Positions 1-11,296 are shown, counted from the stretch's first letter. The stretch: DNA of 64,000 nt from Choristoneura fumiferana (GCF_025370935.1 NC_133493.1:434970-498969); one strand, 5' to 3'. Notes: generated by a model from the sequence alone, not told the origin. Numbers and translations: made by a program.

Positions 1-165
1 GAATAATATGGATGTTTGCTCTCGTCTCGGGTCTTGGACGTTTAATATGTATTTAAGTATGTTTTTATCTATATATAGAGTAGTTTATCTGTATTGCCTA
101 GTATCCCATAGTACAAGCTTTGCTTAGTTTGGACTAGGTCAATTGGTTTATGGTCAGCCAGCCCG
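1..165 (+). repeat. SINE-2 body/tail fragment
   Basis: This is the non-tRNA body of the SINE-2 family seen more completely at 796-1050 and 38101-38370. The shared stretch runs from 'GGATGTTTGCTCTCG' through 'CATAGTACAAGCTTTGCTTA' to the 'AGGTCAATTGG' end. The tRNA-like head lies outside the window to the left or is missing. Confidence 0.7.
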
Positions 166-247
166 ACGCTGGTCATCGAAACTAACGGTATATTTTGTGC
201 CACGTATCTGTAAAATAATTATGAAATGTGTTCTTTGCTTTGTGCAG

Positions 248-359
248 TGGCAACTATATCGGTGAGCACCCGTTACCGCACCGACGGGCCAGAAGCGGGA
301 AGTTGGTGTGCGGCGTCGAAGACTGCAGCGGCCTTACGGAGATAAATGTTCAGTGCTGA
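248..359 (+). CDS. Candidate terminal coding exon of an unidentified gene
   Basis: A GC-rich island sits in AT-rich DNA directly after a pyrimidine-rich acceptor (ctttgctttgtgcag, ending at 247). Read from 249 with one leading base belonging to a split codon, it encodes 36 residues (starting GNYIGEHPLPHRR, including KLVCGVEDCSGL) and stops with TGA at 357-359. Third positions are mostly G or C, unlike the flanks. AATAAA-type signals follow at about 602 and 721. A second frame is also open to a TAA near 344, so the frame is not certain. If real, this is the last exon of a gene entering from the left; no upstream exon is in the window and I recognise no domain. It could also be a GC-rich non-coding island. 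Confidence 0.3.
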
Positions 360-795
360 AGCGCGTTAATTAATACGGTTAAGAGTAAATTTAGTATATT
401 ATTTTGATGGTCTTGCATGTATACCTACTGAAGTCGAAAAAATTACACATTTACGGAATACCTACCTGTCTACCTCTCATACTGAACGGCCTTCCCAGGC
501 ATGTCCTAGACTAGATAAGTAATAGAAAATTTTAAAGGTATGAATAACTAATTAAGAAGGCACTGATATTATAAGCATACGCAGACATACGAGTATAGAT
601 AAATAAATAGTATAATATGACAGAAAAATACTCATAATATAATATGTATTTATTATTCTAATTTGCTAATGGCAAAATTACGCACGCACTCCTTAGTTAT
701 AAATCTTAATATATTTTTTGCAATAAACAGTTTGAATTGTATTTTGTTTGTTATTCGAGCTTTCCTATACAATCTTTAATCGCAATAATATTAGA

Positions 796-1050
796 ACGAC
801 CGGATGGCAAGTGTTTAGAGAACCTGACTACGAAGCTTGAGGTTCCGGGTCGATTCCCGGCCGGGCAGATATTTGTATGAATAATACGAATGTTTGTGCT
901 CGGGTCTTGGATGCTCAATATGTATTTATTTAGTATGTATTATCTATATGTATAAGTTATTATATCCGTTGCCTAGTATCCATAGCACAAGCTTTGCTTA
1001 GTTTGGTTGGGACTACTTAGGTCAGTAAAATTGGTGTGAAGTGTCGATAT
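796..1050 (+). repeat. SINE-2, tRNA-derived, nearly complete
   Basis: The tRNA-like head contains an A-box-like 'GGATGGCAAGTGTTTAGAG' and a B-box-like 'GGGTCGATTCC' at about 800-870. The body is the one shared with 1-165 and 38101-38370. The family is recognised by its repetition in the window; the Pol III origin is inferred from the box motifs. Confidence 0.75.
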
Positions 1051-1133
1051 TTATTGCTTAACCAAATTAGAACCTAGGAAAATACGAGACCGCGAAATAC
1101 GCCGACTACGTAGCGGTTTATTGTATTTTACAA

Positions 1134-1345
1134 CTAGCTTTTGCCGCGGCTTCGCCCGCGTCGAATTCGGTATATCGCGCGCTGTTCCCTCGGAAACTGT
1201 GCATTTTTTCCGGATAAAAAGTAGCCTATGTCACTCTCTGGCCCATAAACTATCTCTATGCCAAAATCACGTCGATCCGTCGCTGCGTTTTAAAGTGAAA
1301 GACGGACAAACATACAAAACATACAGTCACAAACATACAACACGT
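1134..1345 (-). mobile_element. Helitron-like 3' terminal fragment
   Basis: The + strand begins CTAGCTTTTGCCGCGGCTTC, the reverse complement of the 'GAAGCCGCGG..AAAGCTAG' 3' end of the Helitron-like family. The interior (cgcgctgttccctcggaaac, ccataaactatctctatgcc, cacgtcgatccgtcgct) is shared with the split copy at 36200-36890. Confidence 0.6.
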
Positions 1346-1527
1346 ATGTTTGTATATAGTATGTATCAATGAATAAGATGGTTAGTGAAATAAATATGTT
1401 TCTTCCTTCTACCAGCGACAATAGGGAATATTACTGAAATTTTCTACCGTCAGAGTGCAGTGCGGTCCCTCTCGCTCTCGTATTGAATATCGTATATATC
1501 GATAAGTATGTGACATAATATGTATTA

Positions 1528-1760
1528 CTAGCTTTTGCCCGCAGCTTCGCCCGCGTTAAACTTGGAGCAACACACATCCACTTTCCGCGATCCTTTTTTC
1601 GTGTTTGATAATTTTCGGAGATTACATGGAAATACAAATACGGAAGACCTTTTAGACAGATGGTGCAAATTTTGTAATACAAAAATATACCACAACGTAA
1701 CCAATTATGACTCTTACCAGCTCCGAAACCCGCTTCGCCGATTCAGACCTGAAATTTAGA
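1528..1760 (-). mobile_element. Helitron-like 3' terminal fragment, second copy
   Basis: The sequence starts CTAGCTTTTGCCCGCAGCTT on the + strand, the same terminal motif as at 1134, but with a different interior. It lies about 180 bp from the previous fragment in the same orientation. Confidence 0.55.
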
Positions 1761-1870
1761 AAACGTTAAAGTACCTACTACGCGTTCTTTTGCCCGCGAT
1801 TTCATACACCATATAGGATTATATCCCGAGAAATTGTAAGTAGTGCACCCCTAATGCACCTCTGCATTAC

Positions 1871-2045
1871 TTTAGGTCCATCCATGCCAAACTTCACGCC
1901 GCAGCATGCTGAACGGTTGCGTCCTCTGAAAATGAGCTCTGATTGAACTCGAAACGCGCCTGTGTAAAGCGTGGTGGTGACAGATGATTTGTGTGATTTG
2001 TGCGCTCCCACAGTGTGGAGGTGGAGGAACTGCATGAACACACAT
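1871..2045. repeat. Unclassified dispersed repeat
   Basis: Sequence around 'GAGCTCTGATTGAACTCGAAACGCG' and the 'CCTCCAC'-type motif recurs in diverged form and opposite orientation at about 27590-27690 and 50690-50820. The class is unknown; a degraded retroelement end is possible. Confidence 0.35.
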
Positions 2046-2089
2046 TGCATGGCACAAAGCAGCTATCATAAAGTCGCGGGTTGCACAGT

Positions 2090-2600
2090 AAACCTAATGC
2101 ATGCCAAATTTGAAGTTCTAATAATTAGTTACGCAATAGGTCATAATAAAAGTGAAAATATAAATCCATTTATTACCTGTCCCGTGGGAATTTGCTAAAT
2201 CATGAAAATTTTATTAGCTGTTAGTATTACCTACTTTTTCGCCCAATTTGAAGTCCTAATAATTATTACGGAAATAGGGTCATTAATAAAAGTGAAATCA
2301 ATCCCATTATCACTATCCCGTGGGAATTTCGTAAAATCCTGAAAAAGTGTTTTTTAGCTGTTAGTACCTATTACTACTTGCATGCCAAATTTGAAGTTTC
2401 TAATAATTATAGTTACGGAAATATGCCATTCAAAGTGAAAATATAAATCCATTTATTCCCTATCCCGTGGCAATTCGAAATCCTTTCTTAGCGGATGCCT
2501 AGTCATAACATCTACCTGCATGCCAATTTCAGCCCGATCCGTCCAGTGGGTTGGGCTGTGCGTTGATAGATCACTATGTCAGTCAGTCACTTTGAGTTTT
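2090..2600 (-). repeat. Three diverged tandem copies of a ~125-bp Helitron-related unit
   Basis: Three successive units start near 2100, 2230 and 2380. Each contains 'GCCAAATTTGAAGT', 'TAATAATTA.TTACG', 'AAAGTGAAA' and 'TATCCCGTGG(G/C)AATT'. The motif 'CCCGTGGGAAT' also occurs inside the Helitron-like copies at 22755 and 37125. Past 2600, to about 3320, I see only AT-rich sequence and a GC-rich patch at 3220-3290, with no gene. Confidence 0.5.
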
Positions 2601-3327
2601 AATATATTTAGATTTAAGTATTTTTTTGGAAATATAGCTCTATCGTTACTATCGATCTAATTTAAAATATCATGTTATTTGTTACTTTACTAATAAATAT
2701 ATCATGATTTCTATAGAGGTACTAATACTCTATGGACATGATCTGTCATGGCTACAAATATAAAGAGCACTGACGTTGTCATGGGTTTGCGCTAGTGTCG
2801 CCCCCTGCACTGCACAGAGCTTTGCTTAATATGCCTGTTATAATGGGAAATAATAAGTGCAGCGACTAAAGTTTTATTTAGCATCCGTAACGGAACATCT
2901 GTTTTTGTATGTAAGCAACGGGTTAATAGAACAGCTTCTATTAAACTAATATGCCATCTTTACAATACCAGCAAATTATGCAAAATCGAGCGACAATTTA
3001 CAAACAACAAATAATATAAATCGGCTACCGATAAATATATTATCTTCAAAATTGATGATTTGGCGACTAATATTGTAAATCAGCTACTTAATTTATTTTT
3101 GAGCTTCAATATCTGTCTACTAATTTAATCAAAATCAACTCCCAATAAAGAGCATCGTAAATAATGACTTAGCAACTAAATTAATAATTCGTTTTCTTTT
3201 TTAATGAAAATTAGCAACACACCTCGTGGTGCGCTGCGCGGGAACAAGAGCGCGTACGCGCCGTAACCGGCCGGTCCGCCAATGAGCGTACCTACTTTAA
3301 CAAAAATACACTCATTCCATAATAAGT

Positions 3328-3505
3328 TAGTTCGTTACCTTTTGAACCTCATCAGAGTAGAAATAGAAGCCCCGCCATAGCAGGTTTTCGTCGACTTTCT
3401 GACGGGCCGCGCTTTGCCTGATACACAACACAGAAGAAATTATAGGTTCGGTCGTTACCTTTTGTACCTCAAAGCAGAAAATAGAAGCCCCGTCGTAGCG
3501 GGGCA
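3328..3505. repeat. Two direct copies of a ~55-bp unit
   Basis: The unit 'CGTTACCTTTTGNACCTCA...AGAAATAGAAGCCCCG' occurs at about 3332-3390 and again at 3452-3500. The second copy runs directly into the purine-rich inverted repeat. Confidence 0.55.
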
Positions 3506-4276
3506 GAGCGGAGGCAGTGGAGCGGAGGCAGCGCAGTGGAGCGGAGCAGCGTAGCGGAAGCAGCGTATAGTAAAGTGGAGACAGCGGAGCGGAGTGGAGT
3601 ACCACGGAGCAGAGGCATCGGAGTAGAGGCAGCGGACAGCAGGGTAGTAGAGCGGAGGTAGTGGAGCTGAGCGGAGGCAGCGGAGTAAAGCGGAGACAGC
3701 GGAGCGGAGCAGAGTACCATGGAGCAGAGGCAGTGGAGCAAAGCGGGGCTGCGGATAGGAGGCAAGGAGTGGAGGCAGTGGAGTGGAGCGGAGGCAGAGG
3801 AGTGGAGGCAGTGGAGCGGAGTGGAGGCAGCGGAGCTCCGCTCCGTTCCGTTGCCTCCGCTGTACCACACTGACTCCGCCTCTGCTGCTTCCGCTCCATA
3901 GTTTGTCACCACTCCGTCGCTTCCGCTTTACTCCTCTGCCTCCACTCCGTTGTCTCCTCTTTACTCCACTGCCTCCGCTCCGCTTTGCTGCCTCCACTCC
4001 GCTGCGCAGTCTCCGCTCCACTCCGGTGCCTCTGCTCCGTAGTACTCCACTCCACTCCCTGTCTCCGCTTTACTCCACTGTATCCACTTCGCTACCTCCG
4101 CTCCGCTGCCTCTACTCCACTCCGCTGCCTCCACTCCATTGCCTCCGCTTTACTCCACTGCCTCCACTCCACTCCACTACCTCCGCTCCGCTGCCTCCGC
4201 TCCGTTGCCTCCGTTCCGCTCCGTGTTCCGCTCCGCTCCGTTGCTTCCGCTCCGTTGCCTCCGCTCCGTTTCTCCG
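3488..4276. repeat. Low-complexity purine/pyrimidine inverted repeat
   Basis: The left arm (~3488-3834) is a degenerate run of 'GGAGCGGAGGCAGT' units. The right arm (~3835-4276) is its strand-swapped partner made of 'CCTCCGCTCCACTG' units. The switch occurs at the palindrome GCGGAGCTCCGC near 3830-3840. Long open frames occur in several phases on both strands here, but all give repetitive Arg/Ser/Leu/Pro-rich translations, as expected from low complexity. The arms could form a large hairpin. Confidence 0.8.
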
Positions 4277-4539
4277 TTTCTTTCTCAGTTTATTGAAAAA
4301 AAAATAGTTTATGGAAAAGTATCGCATAACAAAACTGCATTGCGGTTGGTCCCACACTAGGCAAAGTCTGTCACGTGGCAACCGGGATTCGGGTACAAAA
4401 CTCTTTACATGATTTAGCTTAAAACTTAAAATTTAAACACACTGGGTAATTTTAAAAAAAAAAGAAGAGAAAAAACTTAAATAGGTAAAGTGAAAACAGG
4501 GGAGGGTTGGTTAAACCAAAACAGTAGGTGTGTATGCAA

Positions 4540-4553
4540 TTTATGTGTGTGTG

Positions 4554-4586
<33 letters not shown>

Positions 4587-4642
4587 GTGTGTGTGTGTGT
4601 GTGTGTTGTGTGTGTTGTGGTGTGTGTGTGTGTGTGTGTGTG
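4540..4642. repeat. GT microsatellite
   Basis: An interrupted (GT)n tract of about 100 bp, with TTG/TGG interruptions. Confidence 0.9.
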
Positions 4643-5032
4643 CGCTCGCCAGTGTGCGTAAAAGTAAAAGTTAGGATAGGTGGGATTTACTGTAGCCACT
4701 AGGCCACAACCCTGAGCAGGCTCTCAGTTTCACTGTAATTTAGACTACTCAGCCAATTAAAAACAATGAACCTGGCTTCGCGCGGGGCGGCTCTTGATAT
4801 GTTGCAAATTTTTATGATTGAATTATAAAGAAAAGGGTGCAGAAAGCCCGGCAACCTCTAAATCCACATCCTAAATTCCCATTTGTTTCATCATCTGTCC
4901 CGATTTTAATAAATCAGACCTGGCAACATTTATACCTACTCAGGTGACTCATTATTCTGACTGAATAGTTTTTTCTGCTAATACGCAGAAAATATTTATT
5001 CAGTCATATCTTGAGTAATAAATAATCAAAAA

Positions 5033-5590
5033 AACGGCCAAGAGCCTGTCGGACGCGCCCGAAATAGGGTTCCGTAGCCATTACGAAACAATTAAGTAAT
5101 ATTTTTCTGAGGTTTTCGTATTTTGTACGGAATATTCCAAGTTTAGGTATATTTATACCTTAGGCTGCTATTTACTCTTAAACTACTAATAATTCTCAAG
5201 AAAACTTAACCGTTATAGTTTTCCTTTTAACTTTGATATACTTACTACCACCCTGAATTTTTTTTATATTTTCCACCCACCGGTTTAGATTTTAGAGGGG
5301 GGGGGGGGGCTCGATTTTAATTACCCCGTACTACCCGTAAGATTGGATGAGGAAAAAAATCACCCCCACTTCACGTCTAAGGGACGTACCCTAAAAAAAT
5401 GTTTTCTGATTTTTTTATTGTACCATTTTGTCAGCATAGTTTACATATATATTCGTGCAAAATTACAGCTTTAAATAGCATTGATAGTCCCCGAGCAAAG
5501 CCGCGGACGGACAGACAGACAGACAGACAGACATGGCGATACTATAAGGGTTCCGTTTTTGCCATTTTGGCTACGGAATCCTAAAAAAAT
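5033..5590 (-). repeat. Dispersed repeat family B, nearly full length
   Basis: Reads from 'ACGGCCAAGAGCCTGTCGGA' to 'GGGTTCCGTTTTTGCCATTTTGGCTACGGAATCCT'. The same family in + orientation spans 24665-25510 and, in part, 31073-31260 and 32918-33250. Marks are a GACA tract, 'GTACCATTTTGTC' and 'GGTTCCGTAGCC' near both ends. No coding capacity is seen. From 5590 to 6570 I find no gene and no recognisable element. Confidence 0.7.
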
Positions 5591-6575
5591 ACATGTTGCT
5601 TGCTCAGAATATTTCAGTGTAAACACCTCAGCTGATAATGTTATTATTTATGTACCTACCTAAGCTTTATATCCGTTTCCGCTATACAGGTACAATTGGA
5701 ACTGATTCATATTGTTAATGAAATGAATAATGACTATAATGAGATGTATGTGAAAAATATGGAAAAAATAATTAAGATTATTTACTTTTTTTGTATGCTG
5801 AGCTGTACACAATCTGTGAATTGTGGCCGTGCCCACCCCAGTATGGTTTAGTGCCCACTCCAGGGTGTGGGACTACCGATTAGAAATTCTGTAATACTTC
5901 TATCACCTTGATATCTTCACACAAAAATCAAGGCCAGCCCCCCCTCCCCCCATCAAAAATTGTTTTTATTGTTATTTTTTTACAAAGAGGATTTATTTTT
6001 AAGTTATTTGGCGGTGTTGGAATGGTATAAGAATAAAATGTAACAAAATCCTCACAAAATCCAACCAACATATTTTTTAAATTTTGACACTGTTGCTTTT
6101 TGATTTTAATCGTCAAACTAATATGACTGACAGGTCGTTAAATAAGGCTTTTTTAGAAATGTCACTTAGAGTGGTCACTCATTCAAGAATGGAAAAAAAT
6201 TTTTTTTGAAGTTTTGTCTTACGTGTTTTTTACAGAAATGTTAAAGATGGAGACTCAATTTTCTTTCTGGACATATATACTATTTAGATAACCAAACTGA
6301 AAAAAGACGGTATTATAGAGTTCAATAAGTACTTTTTGAGAAAAGTCATATTTCATGAATTCGGGTTTTTTTTTCGGCTGAATCACTGGGAATTTTTCAA
6401 CAAAATTTTGCTCAATGTACTACTAGATGTAAGCAACTGTAGGAAAAAAAACCAGCTCTAAATCATAAAGGGCATTTTTTCTTCCCTTATCCTGATACGG
6501 CCTTTAAATCTTAGAACCTTAAACAATAGGTATGTCCTTAAAAAATAACTTTCATGGTGTTTGCTTTGATTGACA

Positions 6576-7005
6576 CTATCGCATATAATTAAAATATGTT
6601 ATTGCGTCTTTTAAAACAACCATGTCGACAGTGACATGATTACACAGAACCTTTAGCTCGTCATGAGCTCGTCTCAAGCTTGGCATAATAAGTAGTGAGT
6701 GATTCTCACTGTTCTGTTTAAAAAGCACGTCGAAGTCATTGCGATTTAGCACGCTGTCGCCTATCTTGAAGTCTTTATCCGCTTGTCCATAATCTAATGA
6801 GATGACGTACTGGATGGACGAATACTTGCCAAGATTTTCTTTCAGGGTTACCACGTTTAGACTTTTCATTAGCATTGTTACTAAATATATTAATATCATC
6901 ATTATCATCGTCAGTTACAAGACGTTCATTGCTGTTCCATGTCCATTGCGGCTCTGCGCCCGCCCGCATACCACCGAACTTTTTAGGGTTACATACATTG
7001 TACAA
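6576..7005 (-). pseudogene. Frameshifted ORF relic of unknown family
   Basis: Two overlapping minus-strand frames (7005 to 6775 and 6908 to 6576) give non-repetitive protein-like sequence. The first has an acidic stretch (VTDDDNDDINIF) followed by a basic one. The second continues with KIGDSVLNRNDFDVLF and LRRAHDELKVLCNHVTVDM. A single-base indel somewhere in 6775-6900 would join them, as expected of a decayed gene or transposon ORF. I recognise no domain. The ORFs are short enough that chance cannot be excluded. Confidence 0.3.
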
Positions 7006-7796
7006 GGACTACTTAATAAAATAACTCTTGTAGACGGTATATGAGAACAAATTATTATGACATTTACCTAGTATTTAATTCATATTTACTACTTAATTAA
7101 TAACATTTTATCAGAAGGTATGATTAATTGAATCGATACACATCTTGTAATGAATGGGCATTTAATTTTATTAGGCGTGATTATGGTCAAACCTAGTCAA
7201 ACGCAAGCCTATTTATTTCTAATAATAAAAATGGTTTTGTCTTTTTATACGATTTGTCGTAACTTAGGTATACATAACAATTTGATTTATTTTTTAATTA
7301 TTTAGCATGAATTAATCTGACAAAAATTAATGAAAGAAATTAATAAAGACTACATTGTTTTTTCAACGAAATCAGGCAGTTTCAGGAAATAAAATTAAGT
7401 CGCCAGTCCACCACACACGACTTTTTATTGCTGCAAATAAGTTCACCTGTCTATTAATATATATAACATGCGGAAAAAGTCATTAAAAATTTGGAAAACA
7501 TCATGTGTAGGTTAGTGATTTTTTTCTCGGCTAAACTCATAGTTTCAAGTATCGTGGAATATATATTAGGTATCCATTTGCAGAATATTAAGCTTCAAAG
7601 TACTATTTTTTTTTTGAGTCAATTAAGTAGAATTAAATTTGCCGCATAGTTAAATGTGTTTCTGAAACTGTAAACTATCCAAGATATATTTCAAGACTAT
7701 CCTGTAGAACCCTATAGGTTAGATTTGGTTAGTTTCATAACAATTCTAAAGTATTTACAATTTTAAAATAGAAATCATTCATCCATGTATAACAGT
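7006..7796. other. AT-rich region without recognised features
   Basis: No ORF with protein-like composition, no repeat shared with the rest of the window, and no clear splice-flanked exon. Confidence 0.6.
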
Positions 7797-7896
7797 TGAG
7801 AAATGAGTCATTCGGGAAAAATATTTTCGCGAAAAATGAGAGAACCCGCTTTTATCGATGTTAAAAGTGAAGAGCCATTCGGTTCGGTGAGAGTCA

Positions 7897-7945
7897 TCAT
7901 CCCAGCCTATATACGTCCCATTGCAGGGCACAGGCCTCCCCTCTT
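7897..7945 (-). repeat. SINE-1 3' fragment
   Basis: 'CATCATCCCAGCCTATATAC' plus 'GGGCACAGGCCTCC' is the 3' end of the SINE-1 family in minus orientation. It is severely 5'-truncated. Confidence 0.75.
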
Positions 7946-8325
7946 GCACGTTCTCTTTTCTGTCGCGTTTAATCTGTATTATCTTATCAGTAAATATTCA
8001 GTTAGTTGCATCAAACGTTTTCTAATTTGTTCAAAGCCTAACTATAACGACTCTTTAGACTTATTTTTTTAACAATAGTTTGGACATCATTTGGCAATTT
8101 AAAAAGTTACTTTACCGCACAAGTGCGGTAAGTAAAATCCATACAACTTTTCTGCACACTTGTGGATGCGTGCAGGAATCACTAATTTTCTATGGATATG
8201 TTGACCCACGTCAAGAGGCACTTTCCGAGCACGTGCATTGTAAATGTATTTATTAAAATTACTACTTGAACAACTAATACGGTTAGAGACCTCCTAGTAG
8301 GTATTCAAGATACCTGTGACAGAAG

Positions 8326-8506
8326 GCCCCGCAAAGGGCTTGTGCAGGTTTCCTCACGATGTTTTCCTTCACCGTAAAGCTCGTGGTAAATTTCAAATGT
8401 AATTCCGCACATGAATTTCGAAAAACTCAGAGGTGCGAGCCGGGGTTTGAACCCACGATCCTCTGCTTGAAAGGCCATAGGTCAAACCACTCGGCCACCA
8501 CGGCTT
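8326..8506 (-). repeat. SINE-1, head half
   Basis: The tRNA-like head (B box GGGTTCAAACCCC and A box TGGCCGAGTGG on the minus strand, 8435-8506) and adjoining body are present. The 3' part is missing. From 8507 to about 9230 I see no gene or clear repeat. Confidence 0.8.
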
Positions 8507-9235
8507 CTTCCGTGAGAGTGCTTGGCTTTGAGTGCGTATAGACTTAACCGTTAAGTCTTAACATAATATTTATTTAATTCTTTGTTGTGGAGGTAGCTCC
8601 ATTCCATATGAGATTCAATTATTTTTTATTTTAAAAGTACGCTGGATATACACTGGACCTAGATTAGTCATAAAGTAAAATTGGGTTAGGTAAGTAAGGA
8701 CGAGGTGTGTTATATTACTCATACAGGACACAAGGAAGTTAAGGAAGTTATTGACTGGGTGAGTAATTTATTTGAAATATTATAATTAATCACAAGGAAT
8801 TAATTGTAGCTCAAAAAGTTTTTCATGCTTTTTGAACATGAAATTTCAATATAAGCTTTTGTTCCTAACTACGAGCACAGGTTCCTAACCACTTATGTAC
8901 TTTATGTAGTACCTAGGTACTTACTAAAGGTTACATACATAATACATGCATAGCATAAATCCCATTTCCTTTAGGATCGGGTTTAATTTATTTATTTATT
9001 TAAGTAGAGCAAACAGAAGTAAGTGTAAACATTATTTTCTTATAAAATAGTTTTAGAGACTAACATGCACTTTCTTCCTACCCAGCTCCCACTAAAACAT
9101 GTAAGTGGTATTTATAAATGGACTACTACACTGTACCTGACACAAAACCACTCAACATAGGATCTCCTGCAATTTATTTTTAAATTTCTGCCTAGAATTA
9201 TTGAAAATATCAGTCGATATGAACAGCTTGTTGTA

Positions 9236-9366
9236 GGTAGTGCAAAAGCGGCGCAAAGGCGCGCGCACGCCCGCCTTGCTGGACGAGGTGGGGACGGCGA
9301 ACAAGGATGCGGAACGAAAAGTTGTGCGCGCAGGGACTCTAAAGTTAATGCGCTCAAGGTGCTCCG
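9236..9366 (+). CDS. Weak GC-rich exon candidate
   Basis: An isolated GC-rich patch follows an acceptor-like 'CTTGTTGTAGGTAG'. One + frame gives KRRKGARTPALLDEVGT... and stays open until a TAG near 9376. The minus strand is open too, and no good donor is seen. This is listed because GC-rich patches in this AT-rich DNA are the likeliest host exons, not because a function is visible. Confidence 0.15.
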
Positions 9367-9383
9367 TACTATTATAGTTCCCT

Positions 9384-9734
9384 TTACATACCTATATTAT
9401 ATAAGGTTAACACATCAGTCACCTTGCGTCTAGATTCAAGAGATGGTATTTTGTAATACGCCAATAAATTAGAATCGCTCATTCTCTTCCCTGTCATACG
9501 CCTGTGCATAGCCCGCAAGATTTTTTTCTGAACCATTTCAATAGATTTGCAATATTTGGCATACAATGGGTTCCAGACCACTGACGCATAATCGAGACGC
9601 ATAATTGTAAATTTAAAAAAAACGTTACGTGTACATCCTACGACTTGTCTTAAATCAACTATAGAGACCGTATTAAAATATAATTTCTTTAAATAATAGT
9701 AATTTGTTGCAATATTTCTACCACTAGACTTCAT
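9384..9734 (-). pseudogene. LINE reverse-transcriptase C-terminal fragment
   Basis: A 116-residue frame contains LDYASVVWNPLY followed by IEMVQKKILRAM. These match the conserved 'leYas.vW.P.y...ie.vQ..f.r' segment downstream of the RT domain in Jockey/CR1-type LINE ORF2 proteins. The catalytic RT core is absent. From 9735 to 10320 nothing is recognised. Confidence 0.7.
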
Positions 9735-10324
9735 TAGCAGTTTCGCTGGTTCTGAATTTAATTAGGTCTGAATTTAAAGGCCGGGATTTAAACTGAATTC
9801 CAATGGGATTTATTTTACATCGTTATCTTCGTTTACGTTGGATGAACTTTAATTAGGTTGTACGTTTATGTAAAATTTCAAATCTCTTTATTAATTGGTT
9901 AAGATTTTGGGATTTTAGATGAATGCATACAATGCCTACATGTTATTGCAAAAGTCCAGCTCAATGTATGAAATTTTATTCGAATCCGTACCGCCGATTT
10001 AGCACGAAAGAGTCACACACGCATTTACGCAAAATCTTTCCCATTTATAATAAAAGTAGTACCTAAGTATTTGTCATACCCTTATAAATGGCAATTAAAG
10101 ACGCAACCGCGGTATCCATCCACGTAATGGAATCCCCAGGTCGATTCTGTCGTTTCTTTTCCTTAAATGTAAGTTAATTACTTAGTTTAGTTTTTAAAAT
10201 ATGGCCCTCTCCATTAGAGCATAATTTTGACATTGTTTGATGAGTTTTTCCATTGTTCGGTAAAAATGAAATATGAGAGGCACAAGTACCAGATCAACTT
10301 TCCTTTGATGGCTTTTCCTTGGAA

Positions 10325-10475
10325 TTTAAGTCAAAATTTCTTTATTCAATTTAGACTTAAGAAGCTCTTATAAATATCAAAAACTTTCACCAACTGGTTT
10401 GGAAAAACCTCTGTTGAGAAGAACCCGGTAAGAAATTCAACGAGGTATATTTTTTTCAAAGAGATTTACAATATT
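10325..10475. repeat. Repeat family C (LINE-tail-like)
   Basis: 'AAGTCAAAATTTCTTTATTCAATTTAG', then 'GAAAAACCTCTGTTGAGAAGAA' and 'AACTCAACGAGGTATAT'-type sequence. The same order occurs at 24928-25135 and, truncated, at 11297-11352. The 'CAAAGTCAAAGTCAAA' reiteration at one end resembles LINE 3' tails. Confidence 0.55.
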
Positions 10476-10641
10476 ATTTAATGGCACAAAACAAATTTAG
10501 AACAATTTGAAAATATTTTTTTACTAGATCGCGACAAGACTATATATAGGAACGGACTGACAGTTATTTCATACACCTACGTCAAAATTTCCCTATACCG
10601 GGTGTAGCTTGTAGGTAATACGAGCAAAAAATTCAAACATA

Positions 10642-10909
10642 GATCGGCTTCGTCAAACTGAAAAACTAGTTCAGCGACTTTTAAAAATAATGGAGTCTTT
10701 GAATTTTCCTTTTTTCATACAAATTATATACTGCTATCAATGTACGCCATCCTAGAACACAACTGACGTCGCCTGTCACGCTACAAACATCAAGCACTTA
10801 GCTTTACATTGCTTCTTCGAATAAACTGAAAAGTGTAATAATTTTTAAAAAAAACTAATTATTTTTAAAAGTCGCTGAACTAATGTTGTTCATTTTGAGG
10901 AGTGTGATC
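10642..10909. mobile_element. TIR mini-element ending at the assembly gap
   Basis: The left end GATCGGCTTCGTCAAACTGA...TAGTTCAGCGACTTTTAAAA and the right end (read on the other strand) GATCACACTCCTCAAAATGA...TAGTTCAGCGACTTTTAAAA form ~50-bp imperfect inverted repeats. No ORF is present. The right terminus is the last called base before the N run. Confidence 0.6.
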
Positions 10910-11009
10910 NNNNNNNNNNNNNNNNNNNNNNNNNNNNNNNNNNNNNNNNNNNNNNNNNNNNNNNNNNNNNNNNNNNNNNNNNNNNNNNNNNNNNNNNNNN
11001 NNNNNNNNN
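10910..11009. other. Assembly gap (100 N)
   Basis: Exactly 100 N bases, so probably a placeholder of unknown true length. From 11010 to 11290 there is no gene, though 11160-11215 is GC-rich. Confidence 0.99.
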
Positions 11010-11296
11010 GACTTTATTACTACTATGTTTCTATTCCCTAGCGTTTATCCATCACCGCGACCCGCTCTATGCTATGCCGCGTTATCGTAAATAATTCATG
11101 GCATTACAAAATAAATTGGATTTATCGTCGAGATCTGGTGCGCTGACACTGCAACCTGCCCATTGTATGCTAATACGGGCACACGCACCGCGCGTAAACG
11201 CGGCGGTTTTTAAAACGGCCATTAAGCTCGGTTTAGTTAGATGAAGCTCTAACTATTTTTACTCAACTTCCCGAAATGAAATGAAATGTATTTTAT

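Noticed and set aside
3327..4381. Several long overlapping frames on both strands (up to ~190 codons)
   Set aside because: They all lie in the purine/pyrimidine low-complexity inverted repeat. Translations are short-period Pro/Leu/Arg/Ser repeats, open in several phases at once, with no splice sites or domains.
4490..4702. 70-codon Cys/Val frame
   Set aside because: Translation of the GT microsatellite.
9112..9357. 81-codon minus-strand frame over the GC-rich patch
   Set aside because: Low-complexity Pro/Ala/Arg/Ser composition and no splice or domain support; the + frame is only marginally better.
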